A stretch of 20,957 nucleotides of DNA, from the NCBI GenBank assembly GCA_002887195.1, contig PJAB01000772.1, forward strand, positions 1 to 20,957. The letters are read 5' to 3'. The notes beneath the pieces are model-generated. The model did not search any database. It saw only the letters and a list, made by a program, of their open reading frames with translations, and had not been told where the DNA came from. A program made the translations under genes and the position numbers. The DNA comes from Chrysochromulina parva (Eukaryota > Haptophyta > Prymnesiales > Chrysochromulinaceae). Of this stretch, positions 1 to 7,743 are shown one piece after another (position 1 is the first letter of the stretch; the number at the start of each line of letters is the position of its first letter).

Positions 1-210
1 GCGGTTCTGAGGTCAGGTCGGACCGCTGAGGACATGAAGCTTTTTTTTGCCCAGGAGGTGTCCAGAGGGTGTTTCGAGACTCCCTGGAGTTAGTACGGGG
101 CCCTCGGAGGCGCGGGGGGGTTAGGGGGGGTTTAAAACAAAAATCGTGAAACGAAGGCGCTCGGAAATAGGAAATCGTGGAACGAAGGCGCTCGCGCCGG
201 CGCCTGCACC
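1..210. other. Upstream non-coding stretch of the AP2-like gene
   Basis: No gene is recognised here. The stretch holds G-runs around 114-130, an A-rich patch near 133-143, and a near-perfect direct repeat of about 23 bases (141-163 and 172-194). It probably holds the promoter and 5' leader of the small gene that starts at 211. No TATA-like box is clear. Confidence 0.4.
141..194. repeat. Imperfect direct repeat, two copies of about 23 bp
   Basis: Copies at 141-163 and 172-194 share the pattern aaatcgtgRaacgaaggcgc and differ at one base, with a 31-base period. They sit just before the start codon at 211, so they may be leader or promoter sequence. The function is unknown. Confidence 0.75.
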
Positions 211-681
211 ATGGAGCTGCGCACCATGGATGGAGCTGCGCTCTTGTCGCGGCTGCGCGAGCGGAGCGACTTCATGGGCGGGGCGGTGATTCCGCCCGAC
301 TTTTGGCCGGAGACGGAGGAGGACTGTAAGCTCATTCTATCCGAGGCAATCGTGTTGCTCAAGACCAACAACAAGAGTGGCTACCAGCACGTCTATCCAG
401 TCAAGTCGGGCTCGAAGCCATGGCAGGCGAAGCCATACATCCGGCCCAAGGTGCAGCGCAGCCTCGGCTCCTTCTACACGGCGGAGGAGGCTGCGGTAGC
501 CGTGGTTCACTGGTCGCTGGGCATGTTGCCGACGCCGCCTTCACCACCTGGTCGCAACCGCCGCGGTGAAGGCCCCCGCCCACGCGATCGGCGCAAGAAG
601 CGGGCTCCTGCGCAGGATGAGAACCTCGGTCCGCTGTGTGCCAAGTTCGTGGATGAGGATGGCGTAGAATGGTATGTGTAA
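211..681 (+). CDS. Small AP2/ERF-like domain protein
   Basis: The predicted protein has 156 residues. Residues about 56-103 resemble the AP2/ERF DNA-binding fold. A Ser-Gly-Tyr start to the first strand is followed by a Lys-Pro-Trp-Gln-Ala-Lys strand, then the signature Leu-Gly-Ser-Phe-x-Thr-Ala-Glu-Glu-Ala-Ala that leads into the helix. The rest is a short N-terminal helix-like part and a basic, Pro/Arg-rich tail (about 108-135). The ATG at 211 has a good context (caccATGg); a second in-frame ATG at 226 has the same context. Such short AP2-like proteins are common in algae, and not all are transcription factors. DNA binding is inferred from the domain only. The tail ends with an acidic Val-Asp-Glu-Asp-Gly-Val-Glu-Trp segment of unknown role. 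Confidence 0.65.
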   Translation: MELRTMDGAALLSRLRERSDFMGGAVIPPDFWPETEEDCKLILSEAIVLLKTNNKSGYQHVYPVKSGSKPWQAKPYIRPKVQRSLGSFYTAEEAAVAVVHWSLGMLPTPPSPPGRNRRGEGPRPRDRRKKRAPAQDENLGPLCAKFVDEDGVEWYV

Positions 682-1289
682 ACTGTGTGTTTATAAGTCA
701 TTCAATCACGCGCTACTGGAATCGAAGATAAGTGGCACCATGTCTTTCGCGCAGTGGTGGGTGCTAGACCTGACCTCAGAAACGCTCGTCGGAAACACGT
801 CGTACGTCGTTTATAGTTTATACGTCGTTGCGAACTATACAGGCCGTCTCCGCGAACTACATGATACACGACGGTCGCTGTGTGACCCGCGATGCGTATC
901 GGGCGGGGCGCGGGACGGGTACCCACGACGACGGGATGCGCGAGACGCGTGACGAGGCCGACGGAGGCGGGAGGCGCGCCCCGCCGCGGCGGCACCGCCG
1001 CCGGGACGGTCGCGCTCGACGTGCCGGAACGGCTTGATCTTGATCTTCGCCCGTGGTAACCGGCGCGCCCTGCCATCTCCGTACCAACCGCGTACGCGTC
1101 CGCCGTGACACACTCCTTCAGCGCAGAGGGGCGCGGGCGAAAGTTCAAAGTAACGGTCCGCACTCTCGGTCTGAAGGCGACTTGGTGATGCGTGCGAGAA
1201 CTCGGGCCATAAATAGCGGGCTACAAAAAGCGCACCGAGCACTTAGGGGATGTGCGTCCTTCACCAGGTTTGGCTGATCACCGACCAGG
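682..1289. other. Gene-poor gap between the AP2-like gene and HRD1
   Basis: This stretch of about 600 bases shows no gene I can support. Short open frames on both strands are Arg-rich and look like by-products of high GC. It holds three copies of ACGTCGT (797, 804, 822), a very GC-rich inverted segment around 980-1010, and a TATA-like cataaatag at 1209-1217 with no convincing gene downstream of it. It should include the 3' UTRs of both flanking genes, which converge here. Confidence 0.5.
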
Positions 1290-3655
1290 TCAGTCAAGCG
1301 GTGGCGAAGCGTCCGGCAAGCTGCCGGCTGATGACCCAAGGCGCTCAAGGCGCCGGCGCCGGAGCTCCTCGCGCTCGCCGGATCTCGAAGGAGAGATAGG
1401 TGTCGATGCTTCCGGCGCTGCCGCAAAAGAAGATTGGGCGCCAGCATCGCTCATGCTGCTCGCGCTCCGTCGAGGTGGCGTCGAATGCACAGCATCGCTC
1501 GTGCTGCAGGCGCAGCTAGCAGAGCAAGGCCCGCCCACAGATGAGCCCGCTGCCCCCCCCACTTGAGGAGGGCTGCCCACCGCAAATACGGGCGAAGCCG
1601 GCGCAATGGCTGCGGGGGGCGACCTTAATGCTGACGGCACTGGGGTCGGAGCCGAGCCGCTCACAGGCGGCGTGATCGCGTCCAGACATTGCTGCAGCCA
1701 CGCGATCTGAGCTTGCAGATAGGCAGCTGTCGCCGACGTTGCCGGCGGTGCCTGTAGCCCCGCTGGTAAGAAGAAGGGAGAGGCGAAGAGGTTGGGCGCG
1801 AGCCCTGGCGGCAATATGCCTGGCGGGAGTACGCCTGCCGGGATGCCAGGCAGTATGCCCATCCCAAGGCCGCCGATGCCGCCGCCGAAGCCGCCGCCGA
1901 AGCCAGCGCCCATCGGGCTTCCAAAGCCTCCCATCGCCATGTGCGGCATGTTTGGCGGCGCGGTGGTGATTCCGCCCACGGTGAAGGGCGCGAACGGAGG
2001 CGCCCCCATGGCCGCCGTTGGCGTGCCCATGGATGGCACGTTCCCAGGCATCATGCCTACACCCAAGCCTGCACCCGCACCGCCGTCGGCACCTGGCCAG
2101 TGAGCACCACCGAATGGGACGCCACCCAGTACGCCGCCCATGAAGGGCATCCCAGCGGGCGGTGGCATCCCGCCGAAGAGCGGCGCACCGGCTGCGACGG
2201 AGGCCGCCGCGCCCGCAGGGTTGTTCACAGACGGAAAGGCCTGCGGGATGGCTGGTAAACCCATGCCGCGCGGCGGCGTTCCCAACAAGACAGCTGGGTC
2301 TGCAGGCTGCCCCAGGAAGGGCTCGGCCACTGCGTGCAGTGGCGCAGCGGCTGTGGCCGCGGCTGCTGCCGCCGCCGAGGCATTGGCAGCGGCGGTGGCA
2401 TCTTGAGGATGGACGTGAGGATGGGCTTGAGGATGCGCGTCGGCCGCGTTGTTGGCTGCTCGACCAGCGGCGGCCGCTGCACCAGCTGCTGTCGGTCGCT
2501 CGTCCGGCGTCTCGATGGGGGCACGACATGTCGGGCAAGTCTGCTGGCGCTCGAGCCACGAGCGCAGGCAGTGGAAGTGGAAGATGTGGCCGCACGCGAG
2601 CTTCTTGCCCGAGTCGATATGCTCACGGCAGATGATGCAGATGCGGTCGGTGCGTTCGAGCTCCTCCTCGGTCGCGTCGGGGAATCGCTCGTGCATGTTG
2701 TGCGCGATGCGCCGGTAGCGGATAAAGTCGGCCACGCGCGTTCTGAAGGAGCGGATGGTGAGGTACAGGTCGCGCATGATGTGCAGCGGCAATCCGTAGT
2801 ACGTGCAGATGAGCACGAAGAAGGCGAGGTACACGAGCATGTGGAAGAGATCGGTTACCAGTTCGAGGTAGAACAGGTAGACTCCCTTGTCGTCCCACCG
2901 GCCGCCCAGGCGCAGATCGTTGACGTGCAGCGCGTACTTGGAGAAAGTTGAGCACACAGTCGACGCCAGGATTAGGTACTCGAATGCGAAGAGGAGCAGC
3001 ACTGAGGGGCCGCGCTGGAGCGACGTGCCAATCGCGTGGTGGAGGAAAGCGCAGTCGAGAGTGAAGAGCAGCGCCATTAGGCAGAGCATGCGCGCGTGCG
3101 TCGCGTAAGACGTGGCCGGGCTCTGCTCCATGTACGAGACACGGTCCTGCATGAGCCAATGGAAGATCTTGAGGAAGAGCAGAGCGGTGAAGAGTGCCAC
3201 GAAGCGGAAGTTGAGCTCCTCGCGAAAGATCGTCATGGCAAGGCACGTCTCCGTGATCGCGTACCACGAGCGCTCGTACAGTGATTCCACCTCAGCATCA
3301 CGAAGCCGGCCGAAGAAGAGCCGTTTACACAGCTTGCCAAACAGGAAGGTGATGACGAGCGCCTCGTTTCCGAGCACCATCAGCGAAACCTTGGAGGAGG
3401 TGAGGTGTATGACCTGCATGGGACACGCTGTCAGTGCGCTTTGCTGCCGCAGGCAGAGAGGGTGCAGAGGAGGCGGCAGAAGCCGTGAAAGCGCCAGACC
3501 AGGCTGGCTGCATGGCCAACAGCAAATTGCGAAAGATCGATGCAGCTGGCCCTGCGCACCGTCGGGTAGAATTGCCGGCGCTGCTCGTGCGCGTGGTAGC
3601 AGACCATGACGAGTAGCGCCGTGGACGCCGTGGCATACGCGGAGAAAGACTGCAT
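1290..3655 (-). CDS. HRD1: HRD1/synoviolin-type ER membrane RING E3 ubiquitin ligase
   Basis: HRD1 is the ER membrane ubiquitin ligase at the core of ER-associated degradation. The model joins exon 1 (3655-3560) to exon 2 (3413-1290), giving 739 residues. Exon 1 gives a first membrane segment ending QRRQFYPT, and exon 2 continues VIHLTSSK, matching the family across the junction. A hydrophobic multi-span region covers residues about 1-250, including the conserved blocks LFFGRLRDAEVE and RSWYAITETCLA. A RING-H2 follows with ligands C291, C294, C306, H308, H311, C314, C325 and C328. The long tail is Ala/Gly/Pro/Met-rich and low complexity, and ends with REELRRRRLERL, like the short basic motif near the end of animal HRD1. 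The start at 3655 gives the family's N-terminal length; an in-frame ATG at 3691 would add 12 residues. The gene is head-to-head with the SNARE gene. Confidence 0.93.
3414..3559 (-). other. Intron of HRD1 (146 bp)
   Basis: On the minus strand the donor is acg^GTGCGC at 3559 and the acceptor is catgcAG^gtc at 3414. The intron is phase 0. Removing it joins the conserved FYPT to VIHLTSSK, as in other HRD1 proteins. Without splicing, the first membrane segment would run into unrelated sequence and stop. Confidence 0.9.
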
Positions 3656-3782
3656 CGCAGACGCGTTGTTGCGGTCGCACGTGACATGCATGTTTTCGGC
3701 AAAGCTTTCACCAAGTGTGATTTCACGTCGAGAAGTTCACGCGACATAAACAGCTCTGTTGTTGGAAGTTTGGCGGACTCGA
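3656..3782. promoter_or_regulatory. Divergent promoter region between HRD1 and the SNARE gene
   Basis: Only 127 bases separate the two start codons, so the promoters must overlap. The interval holds a perfect CACGTG palindrome at 3678-3683 (23 bases before the HRD1 start) and another ACGT core at 3725-3728. ACGT cores are bound by bZIP and bHLH factors in other eukaryotes. A role here is inference. Confidence 0.45.
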
Positions 3783-4403
3783 ATGTCTGCTCGACCGGCT
3801 CCTGCGGCCACACCGCACGAGACCATGAGTACGGCACAGCTCCAGCACGAGCTCGACGAAATCCAGGCGCGCATCGACGCGAGCACCACGCGCATGGTTC
3901 GAACGGCCCACGAGGCCTCGGCGTGTGGCGCCGCAACTCTCTGTGAGCTCAACCAGCAGGGAGATGTGCTCAGGCGCGTCCGTGCCGACCAGCAGGTAAT
4001 AGAAGACAATCTTGCGACCTCCGACCGTCTGCTCCGTGGGCTGGAGTCGTGGCGCGGCGCTGCAACTAATGCATTCTCTAGTTGGTGGTATGGTGAAGAC
4101 AGCACAAGCAGCAGTGGTGGCGGCGGCGGTCAGGATGGTGCGGCGCAGGCCATTGCTGCGCCTGACATTCGCAGCTCGACGACCCGGGCAAATGTCGCCC
4201 CATCGTCCGCCACTGCAGGCCGCGACGGCTCACTCTCAGAGCTCTCCAGTATCGTCTCTGGCCTGTGTGCACAGGCGAACGCGATGAATGCGGAGATTTC
4301 GACCCATAGTGCCACCATCGATGCCGCATTGATGACCGCTGACGCGCAGTCGATGCACATTCAGCGTAACACGCAGAGGACGAGGGTAGCCGGTGGCAGA
4401 TGA
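3783..4403 (+). CDS. SNAP-25-family Qbc-SNARE
   Basis: SNAP-25-family proteins supply two of the four helices of a membrane-fusion SNARE complex. With the ATG at 3783 the protein has 206 residues, the usual family length; the next ATG (3825) is also possible. The Qb helix spans about 28-90, with the central-layer Gln at 59 inside LNQQGDVLRRV. A Gly/Ser-rich linker follows (about 90-148), and the Qc helix spans about 149-203. The Qc helix aligns with SNAP-25 without gaps (AEISTHSATIDAAL against NEIDTQNRQIDRIM), which places His175 where the central-layer Gln is expected. No transmembrane segment is present and the linker has no cysteines, so it would not be palmitoylated like neuronal SNAP-25. 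SNAP-29-like or plant SNAP33-like proteins are plausible relatives. Confidence 0.85.
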   Translation: MSARPAPAATPHETMSTAQLQHELDEIQARIDASTTRMVRTAHEASACGAATLCELNQQGDVLRRVRADQQVIEDNLATSDRLLRGLESWRGAATNAFSSWWYGEDSTSSSGGGGGQDGAAQAIAAPDIRSSTTRANVAPSSATAGRDGSLSELSSIVSGLCAQANAMNAEISTHSATIDAALMTADAQSMHIQRNTQRTRVAGGR

Positions 4404-4495
4404 ATCGCATGCTCAACAAACCGCCGCGCTACTCGGGGCAGCATACAATATTAGAGAGTCTCTCGTCTGTTTCGGTGTGAGGCACGACCGCGTTT

Positions 4496-4511
4496 CAACT
4501 GTCGACAGTTG
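4496..4511. repeat. Perfect 16-bp palindrome CAACTGTCGACAGTTG
   Basis: The site reads the same on both strands. Each half contains CAACTG, which fits both a CANNTG E-box and a MYB-type YAACKG core. It lies about 370 bases before the phytoene synthase start codon. A binding role is inferred from the symmetry only. Confidence 0.7.
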
Positions 4512-4676
4512 GCGCCTACTTGGGAACCGCAAGCTCCGGCTCACAGCCGTTTCACGCAGAGCTGGTTTTGTGAACTATGATACCCGGAGACACTTTGTTT
4601 AGTTGGCCGAGACGGGGGCGAGAGTCACAGACACAGTCAGTCGCCTCAGAGCTCAGTCGTCAGTGCTCAGCGAGTG

Positions 4677-4699
4677 TGTACCTCGCATTCCGAGGTACA
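4677..4699 (+). promoter_or_regulatory. Stem-loop upstream of phytoene synthase
   Basis: TGTACCTCG, a 5-base loop CATTC, then CGAGGTACA form a perfect 9-bp stem. It ends about 178 bases before the start codon at 4878, so it lies in the promoter or, if transcription starts early enough, in the 5' leader. No regulatory RNA family is recognised. Confidence 0.45.
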
Positions 4700-4877
4700 T
4701 TCTCCAGTTTCATGTGTTGCAGGACTACAATTGTATTGCAGGCGATTTGTGCCGAGGTGACCGAGTTCCTCGTGTTCACACGCAGAGTTCTGACGGTTTC
4801 GGACCCTGGACGCCCAAGGAGCATTGCGGGCTCATGCGGACCCGGCGGGCCAACCACGTTGATCTTGCATTGTCAAA

Positions 4878-5891
4878 ATGGTGTTTGCATTGTTCTCGGC
4901 AACACTATTGGCCGCGCTGCATCCAGGTTGGCCCGTAAAGGATCCAAAGATTGCCGCCTCAGAAGCGGCGGTCACCAATCTGATGAAGGCGAGCGACCCG
5001 TTGCTGCTCTGGGTTCGGCAGCTGCTGCCAGAAAGAAGGCGAGCAAGTGCTAGTGCCCTGTATGCCTGGTGCCGGCGCCTGGATGAGATTGTGGATGCGC
5101 CCGCCGCGTCTGTCACGCGCTGCAAAAAGTCGCAACAGCTCAGCGACTGGGCACAACGGCTGGACGAGTTGTGGGCTGGTGTTCCGCGAGACGATCTGGA
5201 TGCAGCTGTTACATTAACGATTCGCAGGGAGCCGGCGCTGACGCGGCAGCCGTTTGACGCCATGCTCGCTGGCATGCGCATGGACGCGACTAGCGAGAAC
5301 TTGCGCTTCGAGCATTTTCGTGACCAGGCCAACAATGAGACCAGTTTGTTAGCATATTGCTACCGTGTCGCGGGTACGGTTGGCGAGATGCTCCTGCCAG
5401 TACTGGGCCTCGACGAATGCGATGTGCGCGATGAGGCGATCGCACTCGGATGCGCCATCCAGCTCTTGAATATAATGCGCGACTGTGCCGACGATCTGAA
5501 CACGCGCGGGCGGCTCTACCTTCCACTCGCGGATGCGGCGCGCGTCGGGCTGAGCGAAGCCGATCTCGAACGGATCATTCGCTCGCGCGTGCCCACCGCA
5601 GAATACCAGCGCCTCCTTCGCCTACAAGGACGTCGAGCTGCCGTGTTGCTCTCACGCGCGGAGCAGTCACTTTCCAAGCTCCCAAGCACGGCCACAGCCG
5701 TGGCAGTGGCTGTGCTCATCGAGTTGCATCGTGCACTGCTGCAGCAATTGCGAGACAGCAGCTACAATAACCTGAGCGCTCAGGCCGTGGGCGCGCGCCG
5801 CTTGCGCGTGTCGCCCGTGTGGAAGGTGCTCATCACTGCACGCACGGCGGCCCGTGTCCTTTGGCAGCGCGTGACTGTCTCAAGCGCGTAG
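4878..5891 (+). CDS. PSY: Phytoene synthase (plastid carotenoid synthesis)
   Basis: Phytoene synthase condenses two geranylgeranyl diphosphates to phytoene, the first committed step to carotenoids. The 337-residue protein shows PERRRASASALYAWCRR leading into the first Asp-rich motif DEIVD (69-73). It then has GMRMD (132-136), YCYRVAGTVGEMLLPVLG (160-177) and the second motif NIMRDCADD (198-206), followed by RGRLYLPL. Both metal-binding motifs are present, so this is not the inactive NDUFAF6 type, and YRVAGTVG fits phytoene rather than squalene synthase. The catalytic domain starts by about residue 33. The N-terminus is hydrophobic (VFALFSATLLAAL), like a signal peptide, which fits a complex plastid, but it leaves little room for a transit peptide. 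The segment from GMRMD to YCY is about 9 residues longer than in plant enzymes. The second motif has Asp where Glu is usual. Confidence 0.92.
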   Translation: MVFALFSATLLAALHPGWPVKDPKIAASEAAVTNLMKASDPLLLWVRQLLPERRRASASALYAWCRRLDEIVDAPAASVTRCKKSQQLSDWAQRLDELWAGVPRDDLDAAVTLTIRREPALTRQPFDAMLAGMRMDATSENLRFEHFRDQANNETSLLAYCYRVAGTVGEMLLPVLGLDECDVRDEAIALGCAIQLLNIMRDCADDLNTRGRLYLPLADAARVGLSEADLERIIRSRVPTAEYQRLLRLQGRRAAVLLSRAEQSLSKLPSTATAVAVAVLIELHRALLQQLRDSSYNNLSAQAVGARRLRVSPVWKVLITARTAARVLWQRVTVSSA

Positions 5892-6031
5892 CACCCATGG
5901 GCTCGGACGGAAACTCTTCCCTGCCTGTGTACGCAAGCTGGTACCCGCAAGCTTGAAATAATGTGTCGTACAAGTTCCGAGCGTCGTCGCGAGCGGGTCC
6001 GAGCACTTTAATTCGAATCCGGCCGCCGCCC

Positions 6032-7054
6032 ATGCCAACTTCGCGCTCGAACGAGAATGAGCATGCGCTACTCGAGCCGCCGACAGACGGCGTGACATCC
6101 GTACGATGGGATCCCGCTTCGCGACTTCTCCTCGCTTCGTCATGGGACAAGACGGTTCGCCTTTACGATGCTCATCGGGGCGAAACAATGGACGTTATCA
6201 GTGTTCCCGTGCCCGTGCTTGATGCAGACTTTGTTGGCGACGCATCGCGCGCAGTCAGTGGAGCCCTAGACGGAGCTCTGCGACTCCATGGTCTGCGCTC
6301 CGGCGGTGAGACGGTCCTAGGCTCCCATTCAGGTGGAGTGAGTTGCGTGCGCCACTGTGCTGCGCTCGGGCATGACAGCGTAGTCTCAGGCTCGTGGGAC
6401 CGCACTCTGAAGCTTTGGGACGTACGCGCTTCGGAAGCATGTGTAGGGACGTTTGAACAGCCCGACAAGGTGCTTAGCCTGTGTGCGAGAGCACCCGCTG
6501 CGGCTGCGGGACAGCCTCCACTGCTCGTCCTCACGACCGCAGGCAGGCAGGTCATGATAATCGACCTGCGCAAACCGACAGAGACGCTTCAGCATCGCGA
6601 GTCATCGCTCAAGTGTCAGACGCGGTGCGTCGCACAGATGCCGTCGGGTGAGGGCTACACGATCGGGTCCGTCGAGGGACGCGTAGCCGTCGAGTACATC
6701 GACACGGCAGCCGAGTCACGCAAGTACGCGTTTAAAGCCCACCGGCTCACCGTGGGCGGCGTCGACACTAGCTTCCCGGTGAACTCAATCGCCTTTCATC
6801 CACGCTACGGCACCTTCGCAACGGGCGGTTGCGACGGCAACGTCTACGTTTGGGATGCCGAGAAGAAGAAGCGCATCTGCCAACTGCGCCGCTACCCTAC
6901 GTCGATTGCTGCCCTTACCTTCTCCCCAGATGGCGAGTTTCTCGCGGTTGCTGCATCATACACCTACGAAGCCGGCGACGTCCCTCATCCGGACGAAGCC
7001 ATCTACGTCCGTAAGCTGACAACCGCTGAAGTCAAGTCCAAGGAGACCAAGTGA
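6032..7054 (+). CDS. BUB3: Mitotic checkpoint WD40 protein BUB3
   Basis: BUB3 brings BUB1 and BUBR1/MAD3-type proteins to kinetochores in the spindle checkpoint. The 340-residue protein (human about 328) is a WD40 propeller over its whole length. It carries family-specific blocks: LLASSWDKTVRLYD (33-46), GSWDRTLKLWD (120-130), FEQPDKVLSL (141-150), HRESSLKCQTRC (188-199), GSVEGRVAVEYID (212-224), and KKKRICQLRRYPTSIAALTF (278-297). These blocks separate it from the related RAE1. The ATG at 6032 lies in gccgcccATGcc and gives the usual short N-terminus; the frame is open further upstream but has no ATG there. The gene follows phytoene synthase by only 140 bases on the same strand. No intron is seen. 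Confidence 0.95.
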   Translation: MPTSRSNENEHALLEPPTDGVTSVRWDPASRLLLASSWDKTVRLYDAHRGETMDVISVPVPVLDADFVGDASRAVSGALDGALRLHGLRSGGETVLGSHSGGVSCVRHCAALGHDSVVSGSWDRTLKLWDVRASEACVGTFEQPDKVLSLCARAPAAAAGQPPLLVLTTAGRQVMIIDLRKPTETLQHRESSLKCQTRCVAQMPSGEGYTIGSVEGRVAVEYIDTAAESRKYAFKAHRLTVGGVDTSFPVNSIAFHPRYGTFATGGCDGNVYVWDAEKKKRICQLRRYPTSIAALTFSPDGEFLAVAASYTYEAGDVPHPDEAIYVRKLTTAEVKSKETK

Positions 7055-7743
7055 GTGGGCTGTTGTACACTTCCGGAGCCCAGATAGCCCGCACCGCGGC
7101 ACCGGACCCTGCAGCTGCGCGGGAACGAGGCTGAGACGTCGGGCAGTTTAAAGGCAGGAGATAGCTCACGTTCTTCCGGACGATAGATGAGCATCAGTAA
7201 CAGTGAGAGACAAAACCAGCGCGAATTGTGTAGACAGTAGAGGGTCTCGAGCGGTGACGGACCTGAGGGCCGCGGCGGGGCGGGCGGAGGGTCTCGGCAC
7301 CGGCGGCACGCGGATCGCGGTGCTCCCCCGCCCGCCGGCCACGCAGCGCGGCATGAAATACGGACTTACCTCTTAGATACGGAGATATGTTCTATAGTTC
7401 TAGCAGACTATCGCACTCCACGCACCACGGACCGCGGGCGACCGGCCGCGCCGGCGGTGGCGGATCACGATCGGGCATCGGCGAACGGCGGCGTCGTTCG
7501 TTAGCCGTTCGGGCGGCGCGGCGTGGCCGGTGCGCGCCAGTGTACAGACTGAGAATCGAGCGCCGGCGCCGGCCGACGCGAGGCCGACGCGCGCGACAGC
7601 CGCGCAACAGCCGCGCGTGGGAGCTGGGACCGGCCGGACCGACCCGAAGAGATGAGAGGCAGCGGAGGAGGCCCGAACGCGCCCAACTCGGCGCCCACTC
7701 GCCGTAAACTCGCCGCTCGACCTCATGGGCCGGATGAACGCGC
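7055..7743. other. Convergent gap between BUB3 and RNF25-like gene
   Basis: This 689-base stretch has no supportable gene. It is extremely GC-rich, with short tandem units such as ggccgacgcga/ggccgacgcgc and acagccgcgca/acagccgcgcg near 7570-7615. Open frames on both strands encode Arg/Pro/Ala-rich strings without domains. The 3' UTRs of both flanking genes should lie here. Confidence 0.5.

Larger units (their letters stand above)
4404..4877. other. Spacer with probable phytoene synthase promoter and leader
   Basis: No gene is supported in this 474-base gap. It holds a perfect 16-base palindrome (4496-4511) and a strong 9-bp hairpin (4677-4699). Short open frames such as 4577-5053 run through it into phytoene synthase in another frame and show no recognisable domain. 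Confidence 0.5.

Noticed and set aside
1516..2595. 359-codon open frame on the minus strand
   Set aside because: It is a shifted frame of HRD1, with Arg/Ser-rich composition and no domain.
4878..5891. NDUFAF6-like or squalene synthase identity
   Set aside because: Both Asp-rich motifs are intact, unlike NDUFAF6, and YCYRVAGTVG fits phytoene synthase rather than squalene synthase.
6000..6025. T-loop-like attcgaatcc suggesting a tRNA
   Set aside because: No pairing stem, anticodon arm or acceptor stem surrounds it; it lies in the BUB3 leader.
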